Positions 28,381 through 35,829 of a stretch of DNA of 53,022 nucleotides are shown piece by piece (positions within the stretch are counted from its first letter, which is position 1; the number at the start of each line of letters is the position of its first letter). A program made the position numbers and the translations under genes. The notes under the pieces are model-generated. The model saw only the letters and a list, made by a program, of their open reading frames with translations, had not been told where the DNA came from and did not search any database. Source of the DNA: an uncultured Caulobacterales bacterium (GTDB lineage: Bacteria > Pseudomonadota > Alphaproteobacteria > Caulobacterales > Caulobacteraceae); assembly GCA_903837135.1 (NCBI GenBank), contig CAILTK010000023.1, positions 1 to 53,022 on the forward strand, in the 5' to 3' direction.

Positions 28381-28809
28381 TTAGGTAACCGACTCCCGCG
28401 GGGGGCGGGGCTGGGAGGCTCGCGGGGCGACCCGGGGCGCCAAAGCGTCGCGAAGCTTCGTTTTTGACTGAGCCGTGAGTTCCCGTCGCAGGATCTCCAG
28501 AGAGGCCTGCTGCTCCCTCAGGCCATTCAACTGCCTGTCCAACTGGACAAGGCGGCCATCGACGCAGCCGAGCAGAAAAGCCCTTCGGCCCTCCGGGTCC
28601 GGGAGGTTCAGGTAGCTGGCGATCTCCTTGAGCGTATAGCCAAGGCCCTGGGCGTGGGCGATCACCCGCAGGTCGGACAGGGCTTGTTCGTCATAATCGC
28701 GATAGCCGCTCTCGCGACGGGCCGGGCGCGCCAGCACGCCCTCGGCCTCGTAGAACCGAACCCGCGACGGCTTGATCCCCGCGCGCGCCGCCAGAACGCC
28801 TATTCGCAT
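28381..28809 (-). CDS. MerR-family transcriptional regulator
   Basis: The 142-residue protein has the MerR winged helix (MRIGVLAARAGIKPSRVRFY, then RRESGYRDYDEQALSDLRVI) and a dimerisation coiled coil around QLDRQLNGLREQQASLEILR. The C-terminal tail is basic and lacks the Cys ligands of metal sensors such as MerR or CueR, so it probably senses a small organic or redox signal. It is divergent from an MDR oxidoreductase, and a MerR-type promoter lies between them. The ATG at 28809 matches the family N-terminus. Confidence 0.9.
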   Translation of the reverse strand: MRIGVLAARAGIKPSRVRFYEAEGVLARPARRESGYRDYDEQALSDLRVIAHAQGLGYTLKEIASYLNLPDPEGRRAFLLGCVDGRLVQLDRQLNGLREQQASLEILRRELTAQSKTKLRDALAPRVAPRASQPRPPRESVT

Positions 28810-28814
28810 GCCGC

Positions 28815-28846
28815 TTGACCTTCGACCCGGGTGGAAGGTGTAGCGA
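28815..28846 (+). promoter_or_regulatory. MerR-type long-spacer promoter and operator
   Basis: The -35 element TTGACC (28815-28820) and -10 TAGCGA (28841-28846) are 20 bp apart instead of 17. The dyad ACCTTC (28818-28823)/GAAGGT (28834-28839) lies between them. This is the classic geometry of promoters untwisted by MerR-family activators. It reads toward the oxidoreductase at 28935. Confidence 0.8.
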
Positions 28847-28934
28847 ACGCGCTCCCAGTTCAAGGGCGGCCGGCGCGCCGCCCTGCGCGATGAGGTTTGG
28901 TCCAGCGCGCACGCCACCGAGAGGAACGTCAACG

Positions 28935-29900
28935 ATGCAGGCGATCATAGTCGAAACGTTCGGCGGGCCGGACCAGTTGAAGTGGGTACGGTTCGATGAT
29001 CCCGAGCCTGCGGCCGATGAAGTCGTAATCGCCGTGTCGGCGGCGGGTGTGGGCTATGTCGACGTCATGGCCCGCGAGGGGCGTTACGTCTTCCCAAATC
29101 CTGGCTTCATTCCCGGCTTGGAGGTCGCAGGGAAGATTGTGGCGCTGGGGAAAGGGGTCGATGAGGATTGGCTAGGCCGTCAGGTCCTCGCTCTGCCCCA
29201 GCGGGGCGGCGGCTATGCGGAACGGGTCGCCCTGAAGGCCAGAGATCTTATTCCGTTGCCGCCAGATATTCCCCCGGAAGACGCGATCGGCATCGGGGTG
29301 AACGCCCTGGTGGCGGCCTTCTCACTCGACCGCGCCCACGTGTCGGCGGACGAGCGGGTGTTGATCCGCGGCGCCGGCGGCGGGATCGGCTTATGGGCCA
29401 CCCAATTGGGCGCCCGTCTCAACGCCGACGTCACCGCAACAACCTCCACCAGGGAGCGCGGCGAACGCCTTCGGAACCTCGGCGCCAGGTCGCTCTGGAA
29501 CCACCGCACCGATCCGCCGCTTTCGTCGGGCAGCTTCGACGTGGTCATCGATGCCATCGGGGGGCCGCAAACGCCGTCCTACGTCGATCTTCTGCGCGCC
29601 AACGGCCGCTACGTGCTGTGTGGTGGTATCGAAGGAGCGCCACCCGCTGACTTCGGCCAAGCCTTGCTGGGCCGATTCCATCAGTCCCTGTCGTTCGCGG
29701 TCTTCAGCTTGAACTCCATGGCTCCGCAGCAATCCAGAGCGCGCCTCGCCCCGCTGTTCGACGCGGTGCAGTCGGGCGATCTTTCCGCGGTGATCGATCG
29801 TCGCTTCCCGCTGCACGAGGCAGAGGCGGCGCACCTGCGGCTGCAATCGGGAGAGGCGTTCGGTAAGATCTTGCTCGAACCCCGGCCAGCAGAGCGTTAG
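28935..29900 (+). CDS. MDR-family quinone oxidoreductase/zinc-less alcohol dehydrogenase
   Basis: The 321-residue NADPH-dependent medium-chain reductase begins MQAIIVETFGGPDQLKWVRF. It has the GroES-like N-domain (VGYVDVMAREGRYVFPNPGFIPGLEVAG, broken here) and a Rossmann fold with GAGGGIGLWATQLG near residue 137. The catalytic and structural zinc cysteines are absent, as in quinone oxidoreductases (Qor type). It is controlled by the divergent MerR regulator through the long-spacer promoter, so it is probably an inducible detoxification enzyme for quinones or enals. The ATG at 28935 follows GAGGAACG. Confidence 0.88.
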   Translation: MQAIIVETFGGPDQLKWVRFDDPEPAADEVVIAVSAAGVGYVDVMAREGRYVFPNPGFIPGLEVAGKIVALGKGVDEDWLGRQVLALPQRGGGYAERVALKARDLIPLPPDIPPEDAIGIGVNALVAAFSLDRAHVSADERVLIRGAGGGIGLWATQLGARLNADVTATTSTRERGERLRNLGARSLWNHRTDPPLSSGSFDVVIDAIGGPQTPSYVDLLRANGRYVLCGGIEGAPPADFGQALLGRFHQSLSFAVFSLNSMAPQQSRARLAPLFDAVQSGDLSAVIDRRFPLHEAEAAHLRLQSGEAFGKILLEPRPAER

Positions 29901-29987
29901 CAGACTTGCACCATCGGCTAACGGCTCCGCCGTGCAGGCCCTGCGTCGGCGGTCTGTTGTCAGAGAGCGATCCACCGGATCCTGAGC

Positions 29988-30143
29988 TCAACCGTGCGAG
30001 GGCGGCGGGCTGAAGATGTTGACCGGGTTGGCGTCGGGGTCGCGGAACATCATTGACCGGTTGCCCCATGGCATGTCCTTCGGCTGCTGGAGCCCATCCC
30101 TGACAAGGCTGTCGATCCGCGCGCGCTCGGCGTGGAGCAGGGC
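29988..30143 (-). pseudogene. C-terminal scar of a VOC/glyoxalase gene
   Basis: On the minus strand the frame between a TAA (30144-30146) and the TGA at 29988 reads RARIDSLVRDGLQQPKDMPW then GNRSMMFRDPDANPVNIFSP. This is the C-terminal metal-binding strand region of glyoxalase/bleomycin-resistance proteins (W-G-x-R-x-x-x-F-x-DPD-x-N-x-x-x). The N-terminal two-thirds and the start are missing. Confidence 0.75.
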
Positions 30144-30366
30144 TTACCCGTCCATACTCGACGCCGCAGAGCGCGAGCCGGAGATCGCGTCGTTGCAGCA
30201 GCAGCTGCACCGTTCCTTCATGGCGCCGTTCGAGGCGGTTCTTGAGCGGGCGACAGCCGAAATTATCGCGAGCCTCGTCGGGGCGCTTTTTTTTCGTCGC
30301 TGGTTCTCGCGCGAAGCCATCGACGCGCAATTCGTGGCGAAACTGATTGAGACCGTCTTGCGATAG
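30133..30366 (+). pseudogene. C-terminal scar of a TetR-family regulator
   Basis: The plus-strand frame reads YPSILDAAEREPEIASLQQQ, LHRSFMAPFEAVLERA, then IASLVGALFFRRWFSREAID and AQFVAKLIETVLR before TAG. This is the ligand-binding C-domain end of TetR proteins (LVGPLFYRRLFSREPLD-type motif). The DNA-binding N-terminus is absent and about 10 residues are missing after VLERA. The upstream end abuts the VOC scar back-to-back. Confidence 0.75.
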
Positions 30367-30463
30367 TTGCTCGTCGCCCCGGTGCTGGCGATGGTGCGGG
30401 TAAGCCTGCCGCGGGCAACGGCGCGCGACCAACGACAGATCATTCCCGTGCGGCAGAAAAGCA

Positions 30464-30496
30464 AAGGGCCGCCGGGGGAGACCCCCGGCGGCCCTT
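30464..30496 (-). terminator. Intrinsic terminator (minus strand) of an attenuator-like unit
   Basis: AAGGGCCGCCGGGGG (30464-30478) and CCCCCGGCGGCCCTT (30482-30496) form a 15-bp perfect stem with a 3-nt loop. Read on the minus strand it is followed by TTTGCTTTTCTG, giving a good Rho-independent terminator. There is no T-run in the plus direction. Confidence 0.75.
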
Positions 30497-30598
30497 CCAT
30501 CGTCGTGGCCGTCGTCGACAGCCGGCGGACCTGGGTCCACGTGACGGCTAGCGCTGCCCGGAGCCAAGCCCCGGAGCAAGGAGTCCAGACCCGAGGGC

Positions 30599-30667
30599 CT
30601 AGGCGCGAACCTCACTCATAGGACTCCAGGTCGCCTCTGCGACCACGGTTGGAGACAATGAGATCAC
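30599..30667 (-). CDS. Candidate 22-residue leader peptide
   Basis: A GTG at 30667 is preceded at 7 nt spacing by AAAGGAGGTGATCC, a full complement of the 16S rRNA 3' tail. The frame runs 22 codons (starting ISLSPTVVAEATW after the initiator) to TAG at 30599. It lies between a plausible minus-strand promoter and a strong terminator. Within the ORF, GGACTCC (plus-strand 30621-30627) can pair with GGAGTCC (30580-30586) beyond its stop, so ribosome position could alter folding. I do not recognise the peptide, and no single regulatory amino acid dominates it. Confidence 0.5.
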   Translation of the reverse strand: MISLSPTVVAEATWSPMSEVRA

Positions 30668-30704
30668 AGGATCACCTCCTTTCAGCTGTTGAACAGGGAC
30701 CCGG

Positions 30705-30732
30705 AATGTAGGACGCGATTCCCTGCGTGCAA
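30705..30732 (-). promoter_or_regulatory. Putative promoter of the leader-peptide unit
   Basis: On the minus strand TTGCAC (30732-30727) and TACATT (30710-30705) are separated by 16 bp and lie 38 bp upstream of the leader GTG. The match is reasonable but by eye only. Confidence 0.35.
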
Positions 30733-30795
30733 AGCGCTGTGGCGCCACACGCGAAGAATTCGCGCCAAGACCTTGGCGATGAGGAGAAAACGGGC

Positions 30796-31152
30796 ATGGA
30801 CGGCTGGATCGGCGCCGGACGGGTGCGGGCGCGCGAGGATGGCCGGGCGCTGGAGATCGTCGTCGACGGCCTGACCACCCAGGCCAAATACTACAAGCCG
30901 CTGATCTACGAGTTCTTCCGCAAGGAGTGGCGCGGCGCCCGTCCGGCCTGGGGCGACTACGCGGTGGAGATCCGCATGGAGTACACCGGCGATCCGCCCT
31001 GGCTCGACCTCGACAACCTGGCCAAGGCCATCCTCGACAGCCTCAAGGGCTACGCCTTCCACGACGACGCCCAGGTCCAGCGCCTGCTGGTCGAACGCCA
31101 CGCCGGCGAGCGCGAACGCATCTCGGTGCGGATCACGCCGGCGTCCGCCTGA
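30796..31152 (+). CDS. RusA-family Holliday-junction resolvase-like protein
   Basis: The 118-residue protein contains the RusA core WLDLDNLAKAILDSLKGYAF and HDDAQVQRLLVER. The Asp residues of DLDN and HDD are the metal-binding catalytic set of RusA endonucleases. RusA genes are usually phage-derived, but no other phage gene is nearby, so this looks like a domesticated copy. The ATG at 30796 follows GAGGAGAAAACGGGC. It ends 7 bp before the stop of the convergent thioesterase gene. Confidence 0.85.
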   Translation: MDGWIGAGRVRAREDGRALEIVVDGLTTQAKYYKPLIYEFFRKEWRGARPAWGDYAVEIRMEYTGDPPWLDLDNLAKAILDSLKGYAFHDDAQVQRLLVERHAGERERISVRITPASA

Positions 31153-31159
31153 AGGGGGA

Positions 31160-31636
31160 TCAGTCCTTGCCCACGGCCTTCTTGAACGGCTGGGGCATGC
31201 CGGTGGAGGAAGCCTTGGCCAGGAGGCGGCCGTCGGCGTCATAGATCTCGCCCTCGAGGAAGCAGATCTGCCGGCCCCATCTGGCGACCCGGCCGACCAC
31301 CTTGAGCGGGCCGGGCAGGGCCGGACGGAAGAAACTGGTCTTCATCTCCAGGGTGGGGACGAAGGCGGTCATGCCGGAGGCGACCACCGCCGCCACCGAC
31401 ATGGTCTCGTCGAGCATGGCCATCAGGAAGCCGCCCTGCACCTGGCCGGCGGGGTTGCAGAACTCGGGCCGCCCCGCGCAGACGGCCTCGATTTCCTGCC
31501 GGGCCTGATCGACGCGCAAGACCGTGAAGCCGATGGTCTCGGTCGCCGGCGGCCGGCGCCGGGCGTTCTGGAAGCGGGCGAGGAGGGCCTCGTCGCTCAC
31601 CGGCTCGGGCGCGGCCTCCCGATGGACGTCGCTCAC
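31160..31636 (-). CDS. PaaI-family hotdog thioesterase
   Basis: The 158-residue hotdog-fold protein has the PaaI signature AGQVQGGFLMAMLDETMSVA with the catalytic Asp in LDET, and the second strand block TLEMKTSFFRPALPGPLKVV. It hydrolyses acyl- or aryl-CoA thioesters in the cytoplasm; the substrate is unknown. Translation starts at a GTG at 31636, immediately next to the sspB stop at 31637-31639, so the two genes form an operon. Confidence 0.88.
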   Translation of the reverse strand: MSDVHREAAPEPVSDEALLARFQNARRRPPATETIGFTVLRVDQARQEIEAVCAGRPEFCNPAGQVQGGFLMAMLDETMSVAAVVASGMTAFVPTLEMKTSFFRPALPGPLKVVGRVARWGRQICFLEGEIYDADGRLLAKASSTGMPQPFKKAVGKD

Positions 31637-32143
31637 CTATTTCTTCCGGAACTTGTCGAGGGAGACGATCTTGGGACCGTCGTCGGTGGGTTCGGGCGGA
31701 TCCTCAGGCTCGGGCGCCGCGGCGAGCTTGGGCGTGCGGGGCGGCAGGCTCTGCACCTCGCCCGCCGGTTCCTCCACCGGACCCGGCGCGAACTGCAGGC
31801 CAAATCCCACCGAGGGATCCTGGAAGCGGGTGACGGCGGCGTAGGGCACCGAGAGCTTCTTGGGCTGGCCGTCGAACTTCAGCACCACTGAAAAGAAGGT
31901 CTCGCCGGGCGCCAGGTCCCAGAACTGGTGCTGCAGCACGATGGTCATCTCGTCGCGATAGCGCGAGGAGAGTTCGGGGGGCACCGACACGCCGGGGGCC
32001 CGGGTCTGGAAGGTGATGTAGAGATGGTGGTCGCCGGGCAGCCGTTCGGGCGAAGCGGCCTTCTTCAGCGCCTGCTTGATCACACCGCGCAGGGCTTCCT
32101 GCGCCATGTGCTCATACTGCATCAGGTCCTTGGTGTCGGACAT
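31637..32143 (-). CDS. sspB: SspB, ClpXP adaptor for ssrA-tagged proteins
   Basis: The 168-residue alpha-type SspB has an N-terminal helix (YEHMAQEALRGVIKQALKKA), the Sm-like substrate-binding fold (HHLYITFQTRAPGVSVPPEL, MTIVLQHQFWDL, FFSVVLKFDGQPKKLSVPYA), an acidic Pro-rich flexible linker and the C-terminal ClpX-binding tail PKIVSLDKFRKK. It tethers tmRNA-tagged polypeptides to ClpXP for degradation. The tmRNA gene itself lies about 140 bp upstream on the same strand. Confidence 0.93.
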   Translation of the reverse strand: MSDTKDLMQYEHMAQEALRGVIKQALKKAASPERLPGDHHLYITFQTRAPGVSVPPELSSRYRDEMTIVLQHQFWDLAPGETFFSVVLKFDGQPKKLSVPYAAVTRFQDPSVGFGLQFAPGPVEEPAGEVQSLPPRTPKLAAAPEPEDPPEPTDDGPKIVSLDKFRKK

Positions 32144-32238
32144 ACGCTCCTCACAGTCCCCGTCCTCCTAGCATGAGCGAGGACCGGCGCCAGTCGCAAG
32201 TGCCAGTCGCATGTGAGTGTGTTGGAAAATCTGCCGCC

Positions 32239-32282
32239 AGGCTCCTGGCCCCAAGGCTCCTGGCCCGCAAAGGCTCCTGGCC
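32239..32282. repeat. Three direct copies of AGGCTCCTGGCC
   Basis: AGGCTCCTGGCC occurs at 32239-32250, 32254-32265 and 32271-32282, with 15- and 17-bp periods. The array is at or just past the 3' end of the coding piece of tmRNA (minus strand). A related CAGGCTCCC follows near 32304. Confidence 0.8.
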
Positions 32283-32284
32283 AA

Positions 32285-32605
32285 AGTGGAGGGATTCTGT
32301 TGCCAGGCTCCCTCCGGGCCCCGCCTAGCGCTGCTAAGACGCTAGGACTTTAAGGTCGAGTTCACTCGGACCGCATTACGCGGCCAGGGCGTACTCTTGA
32401 GCGAAGTTATCGTTCGCAGTTAGAAAATGGGCCGATCGCGGAGGCCCATACCGAGAGAAAGCTAACCCCTTTAGACGTCTGTCGATGCTGATCGGCCCCA
32501 AGCAGGATCGGCGATAACCCGATGATGGATTGGTGGAGCCGCCGGGAATCGCACCCGGGTCCAGTCCGCTTATTATGAGCGCGTTTATCTCCATAGTTCG
32601 GCCGA
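32285..32605 (-). ncRNA. ssrA: tmRNA, circularly permuted two-piece form
   Basis: On the minus strand the acceptor piece comes first and ends GGGTGCGATTCCCGGCGGCT then CCACCA (3' end at 32531). After a spacer, the coding piece begins GGGGCCGATCAGCATCGACA at 32499. GGGGCCG pairs with CGGCTCC and includes the G3-U70 pair of tRNA-Ala. The resume codon GCG opens the tag ANDNFAQEYALAA, ending with TAA at 32376-32378, close to the Caulobacter tag. Downstream, CCTAGCG/CGCTAGG and GGAGGG/CCCTCC hairpins correspond to the pseudoknot region. The outer ends (32605 and 32285) are estimates. tmRNA rescues stalled ribosomes. Confidence 0.93.
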
Positions 32606-32753
32606 AGCCGGACGATGCCAATATAGGGGGCCGGGGGCCGGGAGGGAAGGCGGGTCGCGGCGGCGGGGCGTTCCGCCGCGGAACGGTTGCCAGAGCCTCG
32701 GCCGTTCGCCATACCGTAGCTTCCAACAAAGACGCGTTTCCGGGAGAGAACCG

Positions 32754-33044
32754 ATGATCGGCGTGATTGCGACCCTGAAGATCAAGGACGGCGAGAGCGA
32801 AGCCTTCGAGACCGGATTCAACGCCATGGCCGCCCAGGTGCGCGCCAACGAGCCCGGCAACGTCGCCTACCTTTTGACCAAGAGCCGGACCGAGCCCAAC
32901 ACCTACAAGGTGCTGGAGATCTACAAGGATCAGGCGGCGCTGGAGGCCCACGGCCAGTACGAGCATTTCAAGGCCGGCGGCAAGGTGTTCGGATCGACCC
33001 TGGCCGGCCGGCCCGAGGTCGAGCTGCTGGACGGGATCGTCTGA
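32754..33044 (+). CDS. Antibiotic biosynthesis monooxygenase (ABM)-domain protein, YgiN-like
   Basis: The 96-residue dimeric alpha-beta barrel protein begins MIGVIATLKIKDGESEAFET, with the conserved EPGNVAYLLTKS, KVLEIYKDQAALEAH and final strand RPEVELLDGI. Family members are quinol monooxygenases or heme/quinone-related enzymes. It stops 2 bp before the acyl-CoA dehydrogenase ATG, so it is in one operon with it and with the TetR gene. Confidence 0.87.
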   Translation: MIGVIATLKIKDGESEAFETGFNAMAAQVRANEPGNVAYLLTKSRTEPNTYKVLEIYKDQAALEAHGQYEHFKAGGKVFGSTLAGRPEVELLDGIV

Positions 33045-33046
33045 CC

Positions 33047-34264
33047 ATGGACCTGAACTTCGCCCCCGAGGACGAGGCCTTCCGCCTTGAGGTGCGCGCC
33101 TGGATCGAGGCCAACTACGACGAGGACCTGCGCAAGGCGATGGCGCAGACCAAGAACGGCTATCTCGACAAGGCGAGGACCACCCGCTGGCAGAAGGCGC
33201 TGGCCTCCAAGGGCTGGCTCGCGGTCGACTGGCCCGTGGAGTACGGCGGTCCCGGCTTCACCGCCACCCAGCGCTATATCTGGGGCATGGAGATGGCGGC
33301 GGCCAACGTGCCCGCCACCGTTCCGTTCGGCGTGCGCATGTGCGCGCCGGTGATCATGGCCTTCGGCACGGACGAGCAGAAGGCCGAGCATCTGCCGCCG
33401 ATGCGCACCTTCGAGCGCTGGTGGTGTCAGGGCTACTCCGAGCCGGGCTCGGGCTCGGACCTCGCCGCCCTGCAGATGCGCGCGGAGCGCGACGGCGACG
33501 ACTACATCCTCAACGGCTCCAAGATCTGGACCACCCTGGCCCAGCACGCCGACTGGATCTTCTGCCTCGTGCGCACCAGCCAGGAAGAAAAGCGCCAGAA
33601 CGGCATCTCCTTCGTCCTCGTCGACATGAAGACGCCGGGGATCGAGGTCCGCGCCCTGCCGACCCTCGACGGGCCGCTGCCCGGCGCGCAGGAGATCAAC
33701 CAGGTCTTCTTCGACAACGTCCGCGTACCGGTGAAGAACCGCATCGGCGAAGAGGGCAAGGGCTGGACCTACGCCAAATACCTGCTCGAGTTCGAGCGCG
33801 GCAACGCCTATGCGCCGGGCCTCAACGCCCAGCTCAAGAAGGTCAGGAAGATCGCCGCCCAGGAGCTTTCGGACGACGGCGTGCCGATGATCGAGGATCC
33901 GGAGTTCCGCAAGAAGGTGGCCGAGATGCAGATCCGCATCGACGCGCTCAACGCCACCGAGCTGCGCGCCTTCTCCGGCCGGGAATCCGGCGCGGCCATG
34001 GGGGCGATCTCGTCCATGCTGAAGTGCCAGGGGTCCGAGGCCCAGCAGGCCATCACCGAGTTGGCGCTGGAGGCGGTGGGCATCCACGCGGCGCCCTACA
34101 TCGCCGATCCGGAGGCCGAGCTCGGCTCCAACGACCTGAAGCCGGGGCCGGAATACGCCTGGCCGGTGGCCGGATCCTACTTCAGCTATCGCAAGACCTC
34201 GATCTACGCCGGCTCCAACGAAATCCAGCACAACATCATGGCCAAGGCGATCCTGGGGTTGTGA
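33047..34264 (+). CDS. Acyl-CoA dehydrogenase family protein
   Basis: The 405-residue flavoprotein of the acyl-CoA dehydrogenase superfamily has an N-domain (DLNFAPEDEAFRLEVRAWIE), FAD/substrate motifs QGYSEPGSGSDLAALQMRAE and GSKIWTTLAQHADWIFCLVR, and a C-terminal FAD/dimer motif SIYAGSNEIQHNIMAKAILG. The subtype resembles those acting on branched-chain, aromatic or terpenoid acyl-CoAs rather than short-chain FadE. Its stop overlaps the GTG start of the TetR gene (GTGA). Confidence 0.92.
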   Translation: MDLNFAPEDEAFRLEVRAWIEANYDEDLRKAMAQTKNGYLDKARTTRWQKALASKGWLAVDWPVEYGGPGFTATQRYIWGMEMAAANVPATVPFGVRMCAPVIMAFGTDEQKAEHLPPMRTFERWWCQGYSEPGSGSDLAALQMRAERDGDDYILNGSKIWTTLAQHADWIFCLVRTSQEEKRQNGISFVLVDMKTPGIEVRALPTLDGPLPGAQEINQVFFDNVRVPVKNRIGEEGKGWTYAKYLLEFERGNAYAPGLNAQLKKVRKIAAQELSDDGVPMIEDPEFRKKVAEMQIRIDALNATELRAFSGRESGAAMGAISSMLKCQGSEAQQAITELALEAVGIHAAPYIADPEAELGSNDLKPGPEYAWPVAGSYFSYRKTSIYAGSNEIQHNIMAKAILGL

Positions 34265-34893
34265 CGAAGGTCGCGCGGACGTCGGCGTCCGTCGAACCTG
34301 GGCTTCGGGTTCGCAAGGCGGCGCGCACCCGCGTCCAGATCGCCGAGGCGGCTCTCCTCGCCTTCATGGCCAGAGGCTACGACGCCACCACCCTGGAAGA
34401 GATCGCCGAGGCGGCGCAGGTGCACAAGCGCACCCTGCTGCGGTACTTTCCGACCAAGACCCATCTCGTGCTCTACCGTCAGCACGACGCCTTCGACGAG
34501 TTCCAGACGGCCCTGGCTGAGCGCGGGGCCGCACCGGTGATCGACGTCTGGCAGAAGCACGTGATCGAGCACTCCCGGGCCTTGATGAAGCGGGGCGCCG
34601 CGGCCAACATCGGCCGGCTGGCGATGAGCGAACCGGCGGTGCGCCAGGCGGTGCTGGATATCCGCCAGCAATACAATCGCGCGCTCGCCCGGGCGCTGGA
34701 GGAGGAGACGGGTGGCTCGCCCGATCGGCGGATCTGGGCCAGGGTCGTGGCCTCGGCCCTGGTGGGCGGCAACTACGCCGTCGCCGACATGATCATGCGC
34801 GACGAAGCCTACGCCGATCTCGAGGCCGCCGAGCTCGAGGTGATCCAGAGGGTGCGCGAGGGGTTGATGGGGGGCGGGCAGGGGCGACGGTGA
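34261..34893 (+). CDS. TetR-family transcriptional regulator
   Basis: The 210-residue protein has an N-terminal HTH (RTRVQIAEAALLAFMARGYD, TTLEEIAEAAQVHKRTLLRY) and a helical ligand-binding domain. Translation starts at a GTG at 34261 that overlaps the acyl-CoA dehydrogenase stop, so it is translationally coupled to it. It probably represses its own operon in response to an acyl-CoA or related metabolite. It is followed by a short palindromic repeat (CCCTCGCCCCTTGCGGGAGA) near 34895. Confidence 0.92.
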   Translation: MTKVARTSASVEPGLRVRKAARTRVQIAEAALLAFMARGYDATTLEEIAEAAQVHKRTLLRYFPTKTHLVLYRQHDAFDEFQTALAERGAAPVIDVWQKHVIEHSRALMKRGAAANIGRLAMSEPAVRQAVLDIRQQYNRALARALEEETGGSPDRRIWARVVASALVGGNYAVADMIMRDEAYADLEAAELEVIQRVREGLMGGGQGRR

Positions 34894-34925
34894 GACTCCC
34901 TCGCCCCTTGCGGGAGAAGGGACTA
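34894..34925. repeat. Palindromic intergenic element
   Basis: CTCCCTCGCCCCTTGCGGGA followed by GAAGGGA lies between the convergent TetR and LytTR genes. It belongs to the CCCTTCCCC-type repeat family seen near 0.9 and 10 kb and probably acts as a terminator for both. Confidence 0.45.
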
Positions 34926-34938
34926 TCGAAGCCCGCGC

Positions 34939-35829
34939 CTACCCCGCCGCCGCCGTCCCCTTAAGCTTCGCCAACGCCTCCGGATAGCGGCGCGAGACCG
35001 GGGCCTCCACCCCGCCGTCGAGCACGAGCCGGTAGTCGCCCGACCCCGACGGCTCGAGCAGGCGCAGGCGCCGGGCGTTGACCACCCACGAGCGGTGAAC
35101 GCGTACGAAACCGTGCGCCGCCAGGCTTTGCTCGAGCTCGGCCAGGGTGGAGCGCATCAGCCGCGCGGCGCCGTCGGCGAGCCGGAACTCCACATAGTTG
35201 CCGGCGGAGCGCACGGCGACGATCTCGGCCACGGGCGTGCGCCAGGTGCGGGCGCCGTCGACGATGTCGAAGGTGGCCTCCGCGAACGGGACCGCGGCGG
35301 CCGGGGGCGGGGCCCGGGTCAGCCGATCCGCGACCCAGAAGATCGACGCCGCCAGCAGATAGGCCGGCAGATCCTTGCGGAACTCGTAGGGGAAATCCGT
35401 CAGCGCCCATCGGTATCGGAGGCCGAGCACTGCGTAGATCGCCATCCTGGCCGCCACCATGCCGGCGATGTGCAGGACCGAATAGGCGGTCGCCGCCGCG
35501 GCGTGCACGCCGGCGAACCGCAGCCAGCGGCCGCCCTGCGGCGGGGCGGCGCGCACCGCCAGCAGGGCCAGGATCGCGACGGCGATCGAAGCGGCGCCGC
35601 TGGTGTATTCCCACACCGCCGGCTCCCAGGCCGCGAGCCGGGCTCCCCGGCGGGCGGTGTCGTGCAGCACGCTCAGCACGTTGATGCTGTCGATCGTCAG
35701 CATGAAGCCGGCGATGGCGAGGTAGGCGTAGAGCACGCTCCGCGCGGGGCCGCCACGGGCCGGCGCCGCCGACGGGCTCAGGCGTGTTCCGCGCCGATCG
35801 CCGGCGACCGGGAGGGCGGGCTCGCTCAT
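34939..35829 (-). CDS. Membrane-bound LytTR-domain transcriptional regulator
   Basis: The 296-residue protein has about four membrane helices in residues 30-180 (for example SVLYAYLAIAGFMLTIDSIN, GAASIAVAILALLAVRA) and a C-terminal LytTR DNA-binding domain. That domain is marked by DIVDGARTWRTPVAEIVAVR, GNYVEFRLADGAARLMRSTL and GFVRVHRSWVVNARRLRLLE. One-component membrane LytTR regulators control targets directly from the membrane. The ATG at 35829 fits; a longer frame runs into the divergent GMC promoter. Confidence 0.9.
   Translation of the reverse strand: MSEPALPVAGDRRGTRLSPSAAPARGGPARSVLYAYLAIAGFMLTIDSINVLSVLHDTARRGARLAAWEPAVWEYTSGAASIAVAILALLAVRAAPPQGGRWLRFAGVHAAAATAYSVLHIAGMVAARMAIYAVLGLRYRWALTDFPYEFRKDLPAYLLAASIFWVADRLTRAPPPAAAVPFAEATFDIVDGARTWRTPVAEIVAVRSAGNYVEFRLADGAARLMRSTLAELEQSLAAHGFVRVHRSWVVNARRLRLLEPSGSGDYRLVLDGGVEAPVSRRYPEALAKLKGTAAAG

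Noticed and set aside
32239-32282. Possible CRISPR-like array
   Set aside because: The repeats are 12 bp with 3-5 bp spacers and lie beside ssrA; no cas genes are present.
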